DNA of 64,000 nucleotides, taken from the NCBI GenBank assembly GCA_029259695.1, contig JAJDEQ010000102.1, positions 1 through 64,000 on the forward strand, written 5' to 3'. Positions 9,307-18,531 of the stretch are shown here, piece after piece (positions within the stretch are counted from its first letter, which is position 1; each line of letters opens with the position of its first letter). The translations under genes and the position numbers were made by a program. The stretch comes from Planctomycetota bacterium (GTDB taxonomy: Bacteria; Planctomycetota; B15-G4). Below the pieces are notes generated by a model that ran no database searches, was not told where the DNA came from, and was given only the letters and a program-made list of their open reading frames with translations.

Positions 9307-10347
9307 TTGTCTGATGCCGACCCGAGACGCCGCCTTCGCCGCATCGTGCTGGGCTCGTTGCTGCTCGGCGTCCTGGTCGTCGCCGTGATCTTCCGACCGG
9401 CGCGCATCACGGGTGAAGTGCGCGGGCGGCTCGACGGTGTCACCTATCAGGTCGCGGTGTTTCGCGATCTCGGCCGAGTGACCGGGGTGTTCGACAGCGC
9501 GACCGGGAATGCCATCATGCGGCGGCTGGCCACGGAGGTGGTCGAGCTGGATGACCGCGGCCGTTACGCGGTGCTGGCCTGGGGCGGTGGGGACGTGACC
9601 TTGTTGCCCGTCATCGAAGACGCGTGGGTCCTGGCTCGGTTCCCGGTCTGGAACAATGCGGAGGTGCCGGCCGGCGCCCAGGGGTCGGTGGATTTCGACC
9701 TGCCGGCTCACGGTCTGGTGGACGTGGCGGTCAGCGGTCCATCCGGCGAGGAGCTGCGCGCTGCCATCGCGGAAGCCGGGCTTCGCGGACTCGGGGGTGC
9801 CGAAGTCGGGGATGCCAGTCTCGTGGACGACGCGGACTGCATGCTGCCGCGCGGGCCGGACGTCCTCTGGCTGACGCTCATGTCGTCGGACGAGTCCACG
9901 GGGATGTCGTGCCTCCTGAACGGGGCCCCGCATCGCGTGGCCTTGCGCGCGGGCGATTACCTCTTGGAGGCGAGGGTTCCTCTGTGGCGGCCGGTCTACG
10001 CGGCCGAACACGCCGTGTTCACGGTCGTGGCGGGCACGTCCGCCGATGACGTGGTCTCGATCGCACCCGAGCTGCGACCCACGGTGGACTGGACCGGGCC
10101 GCTGGTGCGGGGCGACGGGACCGTCATGCCACCGCTGCTCCACGCGATCCTCGGGCCGCACACGGAAGACCCTGCACTGAGGTCGATGCCGGTGCACAGG
10201 GGGCTTGCGGTCGGGGACACCGACGTCGCGTTCGAGGACGTCGTGCCGGGCAGCTATTCGGTCCGCGTGGTCCTGGCGGACGGCGGCGAGTTGTCGGGCG
10301 TGCTCGACTTCGACCCCGAGCGTCGTGAGCAGGTGGTCCGACCGTGA
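9307..10347 (+). CDS. Membrane-anchored protein of unknown function
   Basis: A 346-residue protein that I do not recognise. A basic cytoplasmic N-terminus (DPRRRLRR) and a single hydrophobic segment (about residues 11-30) would anchor it with the bulk outside. The rest is beta-rich with repeated short phrases such as VPGSYSVRVVLADG, similar in style to carboxypeptidase-regulatory-like (Ig-fold) repeats and to the large exported protein at 60984-63656. The start codon appears to be TTG, with GGAG about 8 bases upstream; no ATG or GTG is available before the membrane segment. It follows dinB by 54 bases but has no obvious functional link to it. Confidence 0.6.
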   Translation: MSDADPRRRLRRIVLGSLLLGVLVVAVIFRPARITGEVRGRLDGVTYQVAVFRDLGRVTGVFDSATGNAIMRRLATEVVELDDRGRYAVLAWGGGDVTLLPVIEDAWVLARFPVWNNAEVPAGAQGSVDFDLPAHGLVDVAVSGPSGEELRAAIAEAGLRGLGGAEVGDASLVDDADCMLPRGPDVLWLTLMSSDESTGMSCLLNGAPHRVALRAGDYLLEARVPLWRPVYAAEHAVFTVVAGTSADDVVSIAPELRPTVDWTGPLVRGDGTVMPPLLHAILGPHTEDPALRSMPVHRGLAVGDTDVAFEDVVPGSYSVRVVLADGGELSGVLDFDPERREQVVRP

Positions 10348-10506
10348 ACGACTCGACCCGTCTTGCGCCTCGCGCTTGCGCGTCCATCGCCGAGCGGCGT
10401 CCAACTGACGGTCCCCGACTCCCGTACGGCAGCCGCTGACGGCCCGACTCCCCGGAGCGGGGCCCCGTGGGCCTGCTAGACTCAGTCCCTCCCTCGAGCA
10501 TGCCCC

Positions 10507-11751
10507 GTGTCCCGCGCCCGTCCCACCCGATCGACCGCCGTCAGTCGCCGCACGTTCCTGCAATGGGGACTGGCCGGTGCGGGTGCCGTCTGGCTGGGCC
10601 CTGCGTGCGGCCGCGCACCGGGCGCTGGTGCGGGAGGCGGCGCGACGTCCCCGGGGATCGTGCTGGGCCCGGGCGCCTTCGGACACGCGGACGGTGAACC
10701 CACCTACCTGCTGTCCATCGTCGATCTCGAGGCCTGGGCCCGCGGCGCCCGGGACGGCGCGCTGCTCGATGTCACCGGGGGCGGTGGGACCCTGCGCGGC
10801 GGCACGCTGACGACGCCCGGCGAGGTCGGTCCGTTCCTGGTCGACCTGGCCTTCGAGGCCCACGGCATGGCGCCCGATCCCAGCGACCCGGCCCGGGTGG
10901 CGCTGTTCCAGAAGCGCGGCGTCGGTGCCTGCGTGGTGGACGTGGTGCACGGCGAGGTGCTGGCGACGCTGGCGCCCACCGAGGGCCGCGAGTTCTACGG
11001 ACACGGGGTCTTCTCGCCCGACGGCGCCCTGCTGTACGCCACCGAGTCGGCGGCCGGCGACCTGTACGCCGGGGTCGTCGTGGTGCGCGACGGCCGCAGC
11101 TTCGCGGTGCTCGGCGAGTGCCCCAGCTTCGGCGTGGCGCCCCACGACTGTGCGTTGCGTGACGACGGCCGCACGCTGGTCGTGGCCAACGGCGGCGGGC
11201 GCGAGGCCGACGGCGAGGCGCCCTGCGTCAGCTACGTCGACACCACCTCCGAGACGCTGGTCGAGAAGGTCGTGTTCGACGCTCCCGACGTGAGCGCCGG
11301 GCACCTGGCGCTGACGTACGCCGGCGACCTCGTCGTGGTGGGCGCGCCGCGACCCTGGATGCCGCCCGAGAATCACGGCGCCGTGTCGTTGCGCCCGTCC
11401 GGCGGCGCACTCGAGCGCCTGCGCGAACCGGCCGACGTCGTGGCGCGCATGATCGGCGAATCGCTGAGTGTGGCGATCCACGAACCCAGTCGCACCGTGG
11501 CGGTCACCAACCCCCGCGCCGACCTGCTCACCTTCTGGCACCTGGACCGGGGCGAACTGCTGTCCGCACTGGAGATCGACTCACCCCGGGGCGTGGCGAC
11601 GTCGCTCGACGGGAGCCACTTCGTGGTGAGTCACGGCCTCGACCCGGCCCTGCAGCTGATCGACACAGCCACGCGCGAACGGGTGTCGTGGGGACGACTG
11701 CCCGGCGCGTGCACGACGGGCTCGCACATCATGGTGCACGCCCTGGCCTGA
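10507..11751 (+). CDS. DUF1513-family Tat-exported beta-propeller protein
   Basis: A 414-residue protein beginning at GTG. A twin-arginine signal is clear: VSRRTFLQWGLAGAGAVWLG (about residues 13-32), then a Cys that could be lipidated. The mature part matches DUF1513 in order: GREFYGHGVFSPDGALLYAT, GVAPHDCALRDDGRTLVVANGG, then a C-terminal stretch comparing stored values with DGSHFVVSHG. The family is thought to form a periplasmic propeller and often travels with iron-uptake or Dyp-peroxidase genes, but no such neighbour exists here. Function remains unassigned. Confidence 0.88.
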   Translation: MSRARPTRSTAVSRRTFLQWGLAGAGAVWLGPACGRAPGAGAGGGATSPGIVLGPGAFGHADGEPTYLLSIVDLEAWARGARDGALLDVTGGGGTLRGGTLTTPGEVGPFLVDLAFEAHGMAPDPSDPARVALFQKRGVGACVVDVVHGEVLATLAPTEGREFYGHGVFSPDGALLYATESAAGDLYAGVVVVRDGRSFAVLGECPSFGVAPHDCALRDDGRTLVVANGGGREADGEAPCVSYVDTTSETLVEKVVFDAPDVSAGHLALTYAGDLVVVGAPRPWMPPENHGAVSLRPSGGALERLREPADVVARMIGESLSVAIHEPSRTVAVTNPRADLLTFWHLDRGELLSALEIDSPRGVATSLDGSHFVVSHGLDPALQLIDTATRERVSWGRLPGACTTGSHIMVHALA

Positions 11752-11762
11752 GCGCTCCCGGT

Positions 11763-12287
11763 TCAGGACTCCTCGAGCGTGACGGGGAAGTCGCCGCCCG
11801 CCAGCCGTCCCAGCTTGAGTAACAGGTTGAACTTCGCGGGCTCGAACACCTTCTCCTCGAGCAGGGTGGGCTGCTCGGCCGGGCTGGTGGGCGTCTGGTC
11901 CGGCGGGACCTCGTGCTTCGTGAGACGCGCCAGGATCTGCGCGGGGTCTTGGTCGAACGCGAACTGGATGTCGATCGAGCGCTGGCTGGCGGCGTGGTAG
12001 TAGAGCAGGTTGAAGCCGCCGGGATCGACCTGCGTCTGGTCGCCGGGACCCAGCGTGTTGGCCGGGTCGGCTTCGCGGTGTGGTGCCGGCGTAGTGACGA
12101 CGGGATAGGGCACGAAGTCGATCTGCGAGTCGTTGAACACCGTCACGGTGTAGTCGTCGGCGCACGCCGCCGCGAGGGTCAGCACCAGCAGCGCGAGCAG
12201 GTTGCGCGCACGTGGCACGCAGGCGCCGGGGGCCCGCAGGTCGTGGTGCGGGGAACGAGTGCTTTCGAGGCTCAGCTTCATGTGCAT
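11763..12287 (-). CDS. Small exported (probable lipo-) protein, unknown function
   Basis: A 174-residue protein. It starts MHMKLS (a second ATG lies 6 bases in) and has a long N-region followed by LLALLVLTLAAAC, which resembles a lipobox with Cys at about residue 45. The mature part begins with a short beta segment (DYTVTVFNDSQIDF) and continues without recognisable motifs, rich in Pro, Gln and Lys. It converges on the DUF1513 gene with an 11-base gap and diverges from the DUF1684 gene. A much longer reading frame runs upstream in the same frame, but it is antisense to the DUF1684 gene and is not believed. Confidence 0.6.
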   Translation of the reverse strand: MHMKLSLESTRSPHHDLRAPGACVPRARNLLALLVLTLAAACADDYTVTVFNDSQIDFVPYPVVTTPAPHREADPANTLGPGDQTQVDPGGFNLLYYHAASQRSIDIQFAFDQDPAQILARLTKHEVPPDQTPTSPAEQPTLLEEKVFEPAKFNLLLKLGRLAGGDFPVTLEES

Positions 12288-12408
12288 GCTCCGGGTCGCG
12301 TGGTGACCGTTGCCGTCGACGTCCATGCTACCTTGCGGCCCGGACGGCCAGGGGCCTGCCGACGTGGCCTCACGCGGCCCGGCTCCGATGGCACGGCCTG
12401 CAGGTTGG

Positions 12409-12501
12409 CCCGCAGGCCTGGGCTGCAGAGTTGGGTTGCAGGGCTGGGTTGCAGGGCTGGGTTGCAGGTTGGGTCGCAGGTTGGGTCGCAGGTTGGGTCG
12501 G
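12409..12501 (+). repeat. 12-13-bp tandem repeat in a divergent promoter region
   Basis: About six units of the form TGGGTTGCAGGGC, later TGGGTCGCAGGT, sit in the 252-base spacer between the divergent lipoprotein and DUF1684 genes. Unit length shifts from 13 to 12 within the array. The array ends about 25 bases before the GGGAGG ribosome binding site of the DUF1684 gene, so it lies in the promoter/5'-UTR zone. I saw no convincing -35/-10 pair in the spacer. Confidence 0.85.
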
Positions 12502-12539
12502 CTCCGAGGCCAACAGGGGCAACCGGTGGGAGGTCGAAC

Positions 12540-13625
12540 GTGGAACGCATGATCCCGGGATGCGCTGGGCGACGTCGGTTGAATCCGGCGCTTGTCGTCG
12601 TCGCGTGCTGTGCGCTGGCTGCCTGTCGGTCCGTGACCGGCGGTGACGCCGCGCTGGAGAACAGCGGCGCGCTGGCGAGCAGCGGCGCGCCGGAGGCGGC
12701 CGGGGGCGCGGGACAGGCGCCGGCCGACACGTCGCCGGGAGGCTTGTTCTTCGATCACGCCGCGTGGCTCGTCGATCTGGCCGAGTGGCGTTCCGAGCGC
12801 GACGCGTCCCTGCGCGCCGAGGACGGATACCTGTCGCTGGTGGGTCTGCACTGGCTCGACGAGGGTCGGCACGGCTTCGGATCGGACCCGGAGAACGACC
12901 TCGTGCTGCCGGCGGGCCGCGTACCCGCCCGTGGCGGCACGCTCGTCGTGGAGCAAGGGCGCGTGCACGCCGAGCTCGAGCCCGGCGTCACGGCCCTGCT
13001 GGACGGGCAGCCCGTGGCCGACGTGCGCGGTGAGCGCGCGCCGGCATCCCGGGCGCTGCTGGGCTCCCGGGTCGATCTCGCGTCTGACGCAGAGGGCGCG
13101 CCCAACCGGCTCGCCTTCGGCGACGTGACGCTGTGGATCATCGATCGTGCCGGCCGCCTGGGCGTGCGCGTGCGCGACCCGGCCAGCCCGCTGCGCGCGG
13201 CGTTCGACGGCGTCGACGCCTTCGTCCCCGATCCCGCGTGGCGCGTCGAGGCGCGCTTCGAACCCCACCTGCAGCGCATGCTCGCCGTGCCCAACATCAT
13301 GGGCACGACCTACGAGGACACGTCCATCGGCATGCTCGCCTTCGAACGGGAGGGGCGCACCTGGCGGCTGCAGCCCACCGGTGACGGCCTCGACTCCCTG
13401 TTCCTGATCTTCGGCGACGAGACGAACGGCGGCGCGACCTACGGCGGTGGTCGCTTCCTGCGCGTGGGTGCGCCCGACGAACGCGGCCGGGTGCTGCTCG
13501 ACTTCAACCGGGCCTACAATCCGCCCTGTGCCTTCACGCCGTTCACGACGTGCCCCCTGCCGCCGGAGGGCAACGTGCTGCCATTCTCCGTGCGCGCCGG
13601 CGAGAAGGCCCCGCGCCAGCACTGA
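12540..13625 (+). CDS. DUF1684-family lipoprotein
   Basis: A 361-residue protein. The signal peptide ends in a good lipobox (ALAAC, Cys about residue 24), followed by an Ala/Gly/Ser-rich linker to about residue 60. The rest is a full DUF1684 domain: W..R.ASLRAEDGYLSLVGLHWL, NDLVLP, then the diagnostic C-terminus TYGGGRFL, LDFNRAYNPPCAFT and TCPLPPEGN. The biochemical role of the family is unknown; it is extracytoplasmic here. GTG 12540 has GGGAGG 6 bases upstream; an ATG at 12549 is also in frame but badly spaced. Confidence 0.9.
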   Translation: MERMIPGCAGRRRLNPALVVVACCALAACRSVTGGDAALENSGALASSGAPEAAGGAGQAPADTSPGGLFFDHAAWLVDLAEWRSERDASLRAEDGYLSLVGLHWLDEGRHGFGSDPENDLVLPAGRVPARGGTLVVEQGRVHAELEPGVTALLDGQPVADVRGERAPASRALLGSRVDLASDAEGAPNRLAFGDVTLWIIDRAGRLGVRVRDPASPLRAAFDGVDAFVPDPAWRVEARFEPHLQRMLAVPNIMGTTYEDTSIGMLAFEREGRTWRLQPTGDGLDSLFLIFGDETNGGATYGGGRFLRVGAPDERGRVLLDFNRAYNPPCAFTPFTTCPLPPEGNVLPFSVRAGEKAPRQH

Positions 13626-13643
13626 CGCGGCGCCGCACGCCGA

Positions 13644-16316
13644 TCAGGGCCGCACCCAGTCCGCTTCGCCGCTGTGGGGGAGCTCGGTGGCGACGTCGCC
13701 GCACACCGCGAAGACGCGCAGGCGTCCGCGGGGGTCGCCGTCGAAGAGCTGCAGCGGGAGTTCGTGCACGAAGCCCGCGTCGCGCAGGGCCGGGTCGTCG
13801 AAGCGGCGCGCGATGCGATCCATGGGCTGGCGACTCGTGCCGGAGAAGATCGGGACGTCGTCGGCGGTGACTACGATCGCGTCGCTCACGCGGCTGCGGT
13901 CGACGTCGGCCGCCCAGCCCACCAGGCGCAGCCGGCCGTCCTCGACCGTGGCGCCGTAGACGCTGCCCTGGAGGGCGTCGGGCCGGATCTCGACGACGCG
14001 ACCGTCCGAGCGCCGCAGTTGCGTCCGTCCGGCGCCGCCTTGCAGCTCCCAGGTGGGCAGCAGCAGGGGCGCCAGGGCGACGTGGCCACCGCTCTCGACG
14101 ATGGCGAACAACGTCACGTCGTTGGCGCCCTCGCGCAGGGCCTCGTCGGAGAGCAGGAAGGACACGTCGGCCTCACCCGACCGCCCGTCGGCTGTCGGGA
14201 GCGGCATGGCGGGGGCCACGCTCTGCACGCGACCGTTGAGCGAGAGGGCGACGAACTCGGGCAGGGCGTGACCCGGTCCGGCCTGGATCCGTCCCACGAC
14301 GTGGGCCGGCACCAGACCGCCCGACAGGTCGACGTTGCGCAGGGCCGCCGCGCCGTCGAGCTGTGCGCTGACGCCTTCCCGTGTGGCTGCCGGCAGGTCG
14401 GCGGCGTGGCGCCCGGCCAGCTCGGCCAGCGGTCCGGCGGCGAACACGTCGCGCCAGTCCGACGCGGCGCCGATGAACTCCAGCTTGCGCTCGAGCCCCG
14501 GCCACGCCGCGGGCCGTCCCGGGGGCAGTCGCAGCGGTTCGGGGGCGTGGCGACGGAACACCGTCTTGTGCGGGCGGGGTGGGGACGCCTCGAGCAGTGA
14601 GTGGCCGTCCACGTCCCAGGGCAGGGGCACGTCGAGCACGTCGGCGATGGTGGGCAGCACGTCGATCAGCTCGGCGTTGCGATCGTCGATACGCGCGTCC
14701 CGCTGTCCCGGCAGCTTGAGCAACAGCGGCACCCAGGCCACGTCGGAGGCGTTGTCGGTCATGGCTTCGCGACGCTCGGTGCCCGGGTGGAAGCTGATGC
14801 CGTGGTCGGCCAGCACGATCACCAGCGAGTCGTCGTAGCGATCCCGGGCCTGGAGCTGGTCGATGATGTCGCCGAGCAGCGCGTCGGTCAGGCCGGTCTG
14901 GAGCAGGTGGCGGCGCAGGGCCTGCAGGGTGAGCCAGGGATGACCGCTCCAGACCTCCGAGCCCGGGCTGTGGATCACGCCGTTGTCCACGTAGCGACGA
15001 CCGCTGGGCAGGTAGGTCCACGGCGCGTGCGGGAGCACGACGTGCACGTAGTACAGGGTCGGAGCCGTCGAGTCGTCGATCCACTCGGCGAAGTCGGCCA
15101 GGCCGGCCGCCCGGTCACCGGTCGCGAGGGCGCGGAAGTGACGGGTGCGTCCGAGGCGTTCCTGGGCGCCGCCCTCGCGCCGCTTGGCCGGCTCGCCCTC
15201 GGTCTGGTCCCGGGCCGCGCCACGCTCGGTCGGCGTGTGGCCGCCGCCGGCGGCTCCGGTTGGGGAGGCACCGGTCGTCGGATCGGCGAAGTCGCTCCAG
15301 CCCAGGTCGATGGGCGGCAAGCCGGAGGCGAGATCGGGAGGTAACACGATGTGGGCGTAGACGACAGGCAGGTCGTGCGCGAGGGATGCGAGGCGTGCAC
15401 CCAGCCCTGCGCGGCCCGCCGTCGCGATGTCGTCGAGCAGTTCCGGTGGGCACAGGTCGGTGACCGTCTCGAGCACGCGCATGCGGTAGCTGTCGCCGAG
15501 CAGCGTGAACAGGTTGTCGGGATGGTCCCGGGCGATGGGCAGCTTGTCGATGTCGCGCGGGTAGTTGCCGGTGAGCAGGGCCGGGAGGGCCCACTGGGTG
15601 TAGGAGTGGACGGTCGTGGTGTTGCGATACCAGGTGGCGTGGTCGGCAAAGCGCGCGAAGTTCGGGAACAGGGCGGCGTCGAAGGTTCCGGCACTGTTCA
15701 GCAGGGACGTGATCGGGAGTTCGTCCAGCACCACGAGGACCACGGAGGTCGTGGCGTCGACCGCCGGGTCAGCTTGCGTGCTCGACGGCGAGGTCGGCTG
15801 CTCGAAGGCGATCCGCGCGATGGCGTCGTCGAGCAGGAAGCCGGCGGCGAACAGGGGCGCGGCGGCGGCGAGCAGCGTGGCGAGGGTGGTGGCAGGGGGC
15901 CAGCGGCTGTACGCCCAGGCGGCAACGGCTCCGGTAGCCAGCGACAGGCCCGCGATGGCGCCTCCCGGCAGACGGCTCGCCGCGCCGGCGGAGAGTCCGC
16001 GCGTCAGCAAGGGCATCACGATCAGCGCCACCAGGCCGGTGACGAAGAACAAGTGGGCGCAGCGCCCCAGGCCCGGTGACAGTCGGGTCACCATGGACTC
16101 GATCAGCCAGAGCGCGAGCGCCGGGCCGAGGGTCAGGGCGGCTGCGAGCAGCAAGACGTCGGCGGCCTGGGAACGTCGCGCGACGAAGAACGTCGCCTCG
16201 CCGGCCAGCAGGTCGAACAACGGCTGGGCGAAGGCGAAGGCCGACAGCCCCAGCAGGTGCAGGCCGGCGAAGCGCGGTGGGCCCGTGCCGCCGGCGGCTG
16301 AGTCGTCGCGTGTCAC
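13644..16316 (-). CDS. Membrane-anchored sulfatase/LTA-synthase-fold hydrolase (paralogue)
   Basis: An 890-residue protein with the same plan as the gene at 1641: about five membrane segments (residues 15-165), then an alkaline-phosphatase-superfamily domain. LVVLDELP holds the first metal Asp (about 198), Thr240 (SYTQWALPALLTG) replaces the formylglycine Cys/Ser, and LADHGISFHPG supplies the distal metal ligands. A charged, Gly/Thr-rich insert occurs at the same place as in the paralogue but with unrelated sequence. A C-terminal beta domain of about 250 residues, including DGRVVEIRPDALQG, is longer than in the paralogue. The start is GTG. It lies 16 bases after the DUF885 gene and is probably co-transcribed with it. 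Confidence 0.8.
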   Translation of the reverse strand: MTRDDSAAGGTGPPRFAGLHLLGLSAFAFAQPLFDLLAGEATFFVARRSQAADVLLLAAALTLGPALALWLIESMVTRLSPGLGRCAHLFFVTGLVALIVMPLLTRGLSAGAASRLPGGAIAGLSLATGAVAAWAYSRWPPATTLATLLAAAAPLFAAGFLLDDAIARIAFEQPTSPSSTQADPAVDATTSVVLVVLDELPITSLLNSAGTFDAALFPNFARFADHATWYRNTTTVHSYTQWALPALLTGNYPRDIDKLPIARDHPDNLFTLLGDSYRMRVLETVTDLCPPELLDDIATAGRAGLGARLASLAHDLPVVYAHIVLPPDLASGLPPIDLGWSDFADPTTGASPTGAAGGGHTPTERGAARDQTEGEPAKRREGGAQERLGRTRHFRALATGDRAAGLADFAEWIDDSTAPTLYYVHVVLPHAPWTYLPSGRRYVDNGVIHSPGSEVWSGHPWLTLQALRRHLLQTGLTDALLGDIIDQLQARDRYDDSLVIVLADHGISFHPGTERREAMTDNASDVAWVPLLLKLPGQRDARIDDRNAELIDVLPTIADVLDVPLPWDVDGHSLLEASPPRPHKTVFRRHAPEPLRLPPGRPAAWPGLERKLEFIGAASDWRDVFAAGPLAELAGRHAADLPAATREGVSAQLDGAAALRNVDLSGGLVPAHVVGRIQAGPGHALPEFVALSLNGRVQSVAPAMPLPTADGRSGEADVSFLLSDEALREGANDVTLFAIVESGGHVALAPLLLPTWELQGGAGRTQLRRSDGRVVEIRPDALQGSVYGATVEDGRLRLVGWAADVDRSRVSDAIVVTADDVPIFSGTSRQPMDRIARRFDDPALRDAGFVHELPLQLFDGDPRGRLRVFAVCGDVATELPHSGEADWVRP

Positions 16317-16332
16317 TGCTGGCTCTCGCGAC

Positions 16333-18513
16333 TCAGCGACCCGGCCCGTCGGTGTCCGGCGCGGAGTCTTGGTCGTCTTCCCACCGGGCCGGCTCCACGT
16401 CGCCGAAGAAGTGCCAGTTCGCGCGGTGGTCGCGTTCCAGCTCCTGGCGCAGCAGTGCCGCCCGGATCATCTCGATGGGGATCGAGCCCTGGTGCAGGAT
16501 CGCGTCGTGGTACTCCCGGTCGGTCATGCGTCCGCTGTCGACCAGTTCCTCGCGCAGAGCCCAGAGCTGCAATCCGCCGATCATGTACCCGCACTGGTAG
16601 AGCGGGCCGTAGCTGCCGCCGATGTAGCGCCGCACTTCGCTCGTGGCTCCGTCCCGCTCGTGCCCCACGCGGTCGACCAGGAAGTCGATCATCTGCTGGG
16701 GCGTCATCTGCTCCAGGTGGAACGCGAGCGACACGATGATGCGTGCTGCGCGGTGCATGCGCCAGAAGAGCATGCCGATGCGATCCTCGGGTCCGCGCGG
16801 CCAACCCTGGTCCCACAGCAGCATCTCCCAGTAGAGCGCCCAGCCCTCGCCCAGGAACGGGGTGCGGAAGGCGCCGCGATGGGTGGCGTGGCGCTGGGCC
16901 ATGAAGCCTTGCAGGTGGTGGCCCGGGATCAGTTCGTGGGGCGTGACGATGCGGCTGAAGTGCTCATTGTTGCCGCGCATGGACATGAGCTTGGCCTCGT
17001 GCTCCATGTCCGCGGTGGGGTAGGCCACGAGCATGACCTGGCCACCGTAGGCGGCGAAGGGCAGCACGCGTTGTCGTTGGCGGCTGATCATGCGCACGCG
17101 CCATGTCTCGCGGCACAACTCCGGGATGGTGACCAGGTCGTGCTCGTCCAGGAAGACGATCGCTTCGCGGGCCTGGGCGGCGACCAGGTCGTCCTGCGTG
17201 CCGGGGTCGGCGTGCAGGGTCTTCACGTGTTCGAGCGCGGCCTTCCAGTCGTCGCCGTAGCCCAGTTCCGCGGCGGCGGCGCGCATCTGCTCCTCGCACC
17301 AGGCGAACTGCTGGCGGCCGATGGTCACGAGCTGCTCGGGGGTGTAGGGCAGCATCTCGTGGGCGATGTCGTCGAGCAGGGCGGCGCGGCCGATGGGGTC
17401 GCCGATGAGCGGGTCGTCGTCTTCGCCCTTCACGCCGGCGATGGTCTCGCGCAGCAGCTTGGCGAACGAATCGAGGCCTTCGATGCTGGCGTCGTAGGGC
17501 TCGCGGGTCCACCAGGCGAAGCCGGGGACGTACGCGTCGTAGTGCCGGAACCAGGTGCGCAGTGCCTCCGTGAGCGTGTCCACGCGGCGCGCGACGCGTA
17601 CAGCCTGCACGGCGGAGACGTGCAGCGGGGGGAGCGCGTCGTCCGCATCCTCATCTTCGTCCGTGTCGGAACGGTCGTCGCCAGACGAGAGGCTGGCATC
17701 CCTCTGGTCGGAATCGGTCGGGTTCGAGTCGACTGGGTTCGAGTCGACTGGGGCCTCGTCGTCCGCGCCGGCCTTGGACGACTCCTTGCCGGCTGCCTTG
17801 TGACCCCGCTCCACCCGGTCGTGGATGGTCGTGATCGTCTCGGCCAGGTCGGCGAGGGTGTCGGCGGCGCTGCGCGGGTCCAGCGGGGCCAGGCTCCAGC
17901 GCGCTTCCTCGAGTGCGATCAGGGCCGGTGCGAAGGACAGCAGTTGCTCTTCTTCGGCCAGGCGGTCACGCAGGCTCGCCCGTTGTCTGCCCGCGTGGGT
18001 GATGTGCTCCTGCAAGAGCACGTGGTCGACGCGGTCGTCCACCCCCAGTGCGGCGAAGTCCATCGCGTCGAGCATCACACGCCACTCCTGCTCGAAGTGG
18101 TCGAGGCGTTGCAGGCGCGTTGCGGAGATGCCGATGTTGTAGAAGGAGCGCAGGGCGCCGTCGTCGGCTCCATGACGTTCGACGACGTCGGGCATCTGTT
18201 GCATCGAAGGCGTCGCCTGGAACGCGAGGGCTGGTGCGGAAGCCAGCAGCAGCAGGCACGGGAGCAGCAGGCGGGGCAGCAGGCGGGGCAGCAGGTGGGG
18301 CAGCTGGTGGGGCAGCTGGTGGGGCAGCTGGTGGGGCAGCTGGCGGGGCAGCAGGTGGGGCAGCTGGTGGGGCAGCAGCAGGCGGGAAAGCTGCAGGCGG
18401 GAGAGCTGCAGACTGGGAAGCAGCCCGTGTGGGCACGCTGGGTCGGTGCGGTGCGCGACGGGGTGGTCGAGTCCGGCGCCTGCGGTGGGCGTGGAACGGA
18501 CGGATTCGGGCAT
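16333..18513 (-). CDS. DUF885-family zinc peptidase-like protein with repeat-expanded signal region
   Basis: About 726 residues. The catalytic region reads TPHELIPGHHLQGFMA, the DUF885 form of a zinc-binding helix; further family phrases are FLGEGWALYWEMLLWDQGW and GQQFAWCEEQM-like helices. DUF885 proteins are exported metallopeptidases of mostly unknown substrate. The N-terminus is strange: before a normal hydrophobic core ending in SAPALAF there are about 50 residues of repeated HQLP/LLPR units encoded by a 12-bp tandem repeat. A second repeat (DSNP units, around 17715-17760) lies in an acidic loop. ATG 18513 has GGAG 6 bases upstream; GTG 18531 and ATG 18525 are in-frame alternatives. It heads an operon with the downstream sulfatase-fold gene. 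Confidence 0.85.
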   Translation of the reverse strand: MPESVRSTPTAGAGLDHPVAHRTDPACPHGLLPSLQLSRLQLSRLLLPHQLPHLLPRQLPHQLPHQLPHQLPHLLPRLLPRLLLPCLLLLASAPALAFQATPSMQQMPDVVERHGADDGALRSFYNIGISATRLQRLDHFEQEWRVMLDAMDFAALGVDDRVDHVLLQEHITHAGRQRASLRDRLAEEEQLLSFAPALIALEEARWSLAPLDPRSAADTLADLAETITTIHDRVERGHKAAGKESSKAGADDEAPVDSNPVDSNPTDSDQRDASLSSGDDRSDTDEDEDADDALPPLHVSAVQAVRVARRVDTLTEALRTWFRHYDAYVPGFAWWTREPYDASIEGLDSFAKLLRETIAGVKGEDDDPLIGDPIGRAALLDDIAHEMLPYTPEQLVTIGRQQFAWCEEQMRAAAAELGYGDDWKAALEHVKTLHADPGTQDDLVAAQAREAIVFLDEHDLVTIPELCRETWRVRMISRQRQRVLPFAAYGGQVMLVAYPTADMEHEAKLMSMRGNNEHFSRIVTPHELIPGHHLQGFMAQRHATHRGAFRTPFLGEGWALYWEMLLWDQGWPRGPEDRIGMLFWRMHRAARIIVSLAFHLEQMTPQQMIDFLVDRVGHERDGATSEVRRYIGGSYGPLYQCGYMIGGLQLWALREELVDSGRMTDREYHDAILHQGSIPIEMIRAALLRQELERDHRANWHFFGDVEPARWEDDQDSAPDTDGPGR
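18255..18420 (-). repeat. 12-bp coding tandem repeat in the DUF885 signal region
   Basis: Roughly a dozen 12-base units (plus-strand form GTGGGGCAGCTG) with drift at both ends. Read on the minus strand, each encodes HQLP or the variants HLLP, RQLP, RLLP. Because the unit is a multiple of three, copy-number change keeps the frame and simply lengthens or shortens the signal region. Confidence 0.9.
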
Positions 18514-18531
18514 GGAACTCTCCATACGCAC

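Noticed and set aside
7831-11541. 1236-residue minus-strand open frame
   Set aside because: It is antisense to dinB and the DUF1513 gene, has no domain, and has the Arg/Gln/His/Gly-rich composition typical of shadow frames in GC-rich DNA.
17715-17760. GGTTCGAGTC elements resembling tRNA T-loops
   Set aside because: They are part of a coding DSNP repeat in the DUF885 gene; no acceptor or anticodon stems are nearby.
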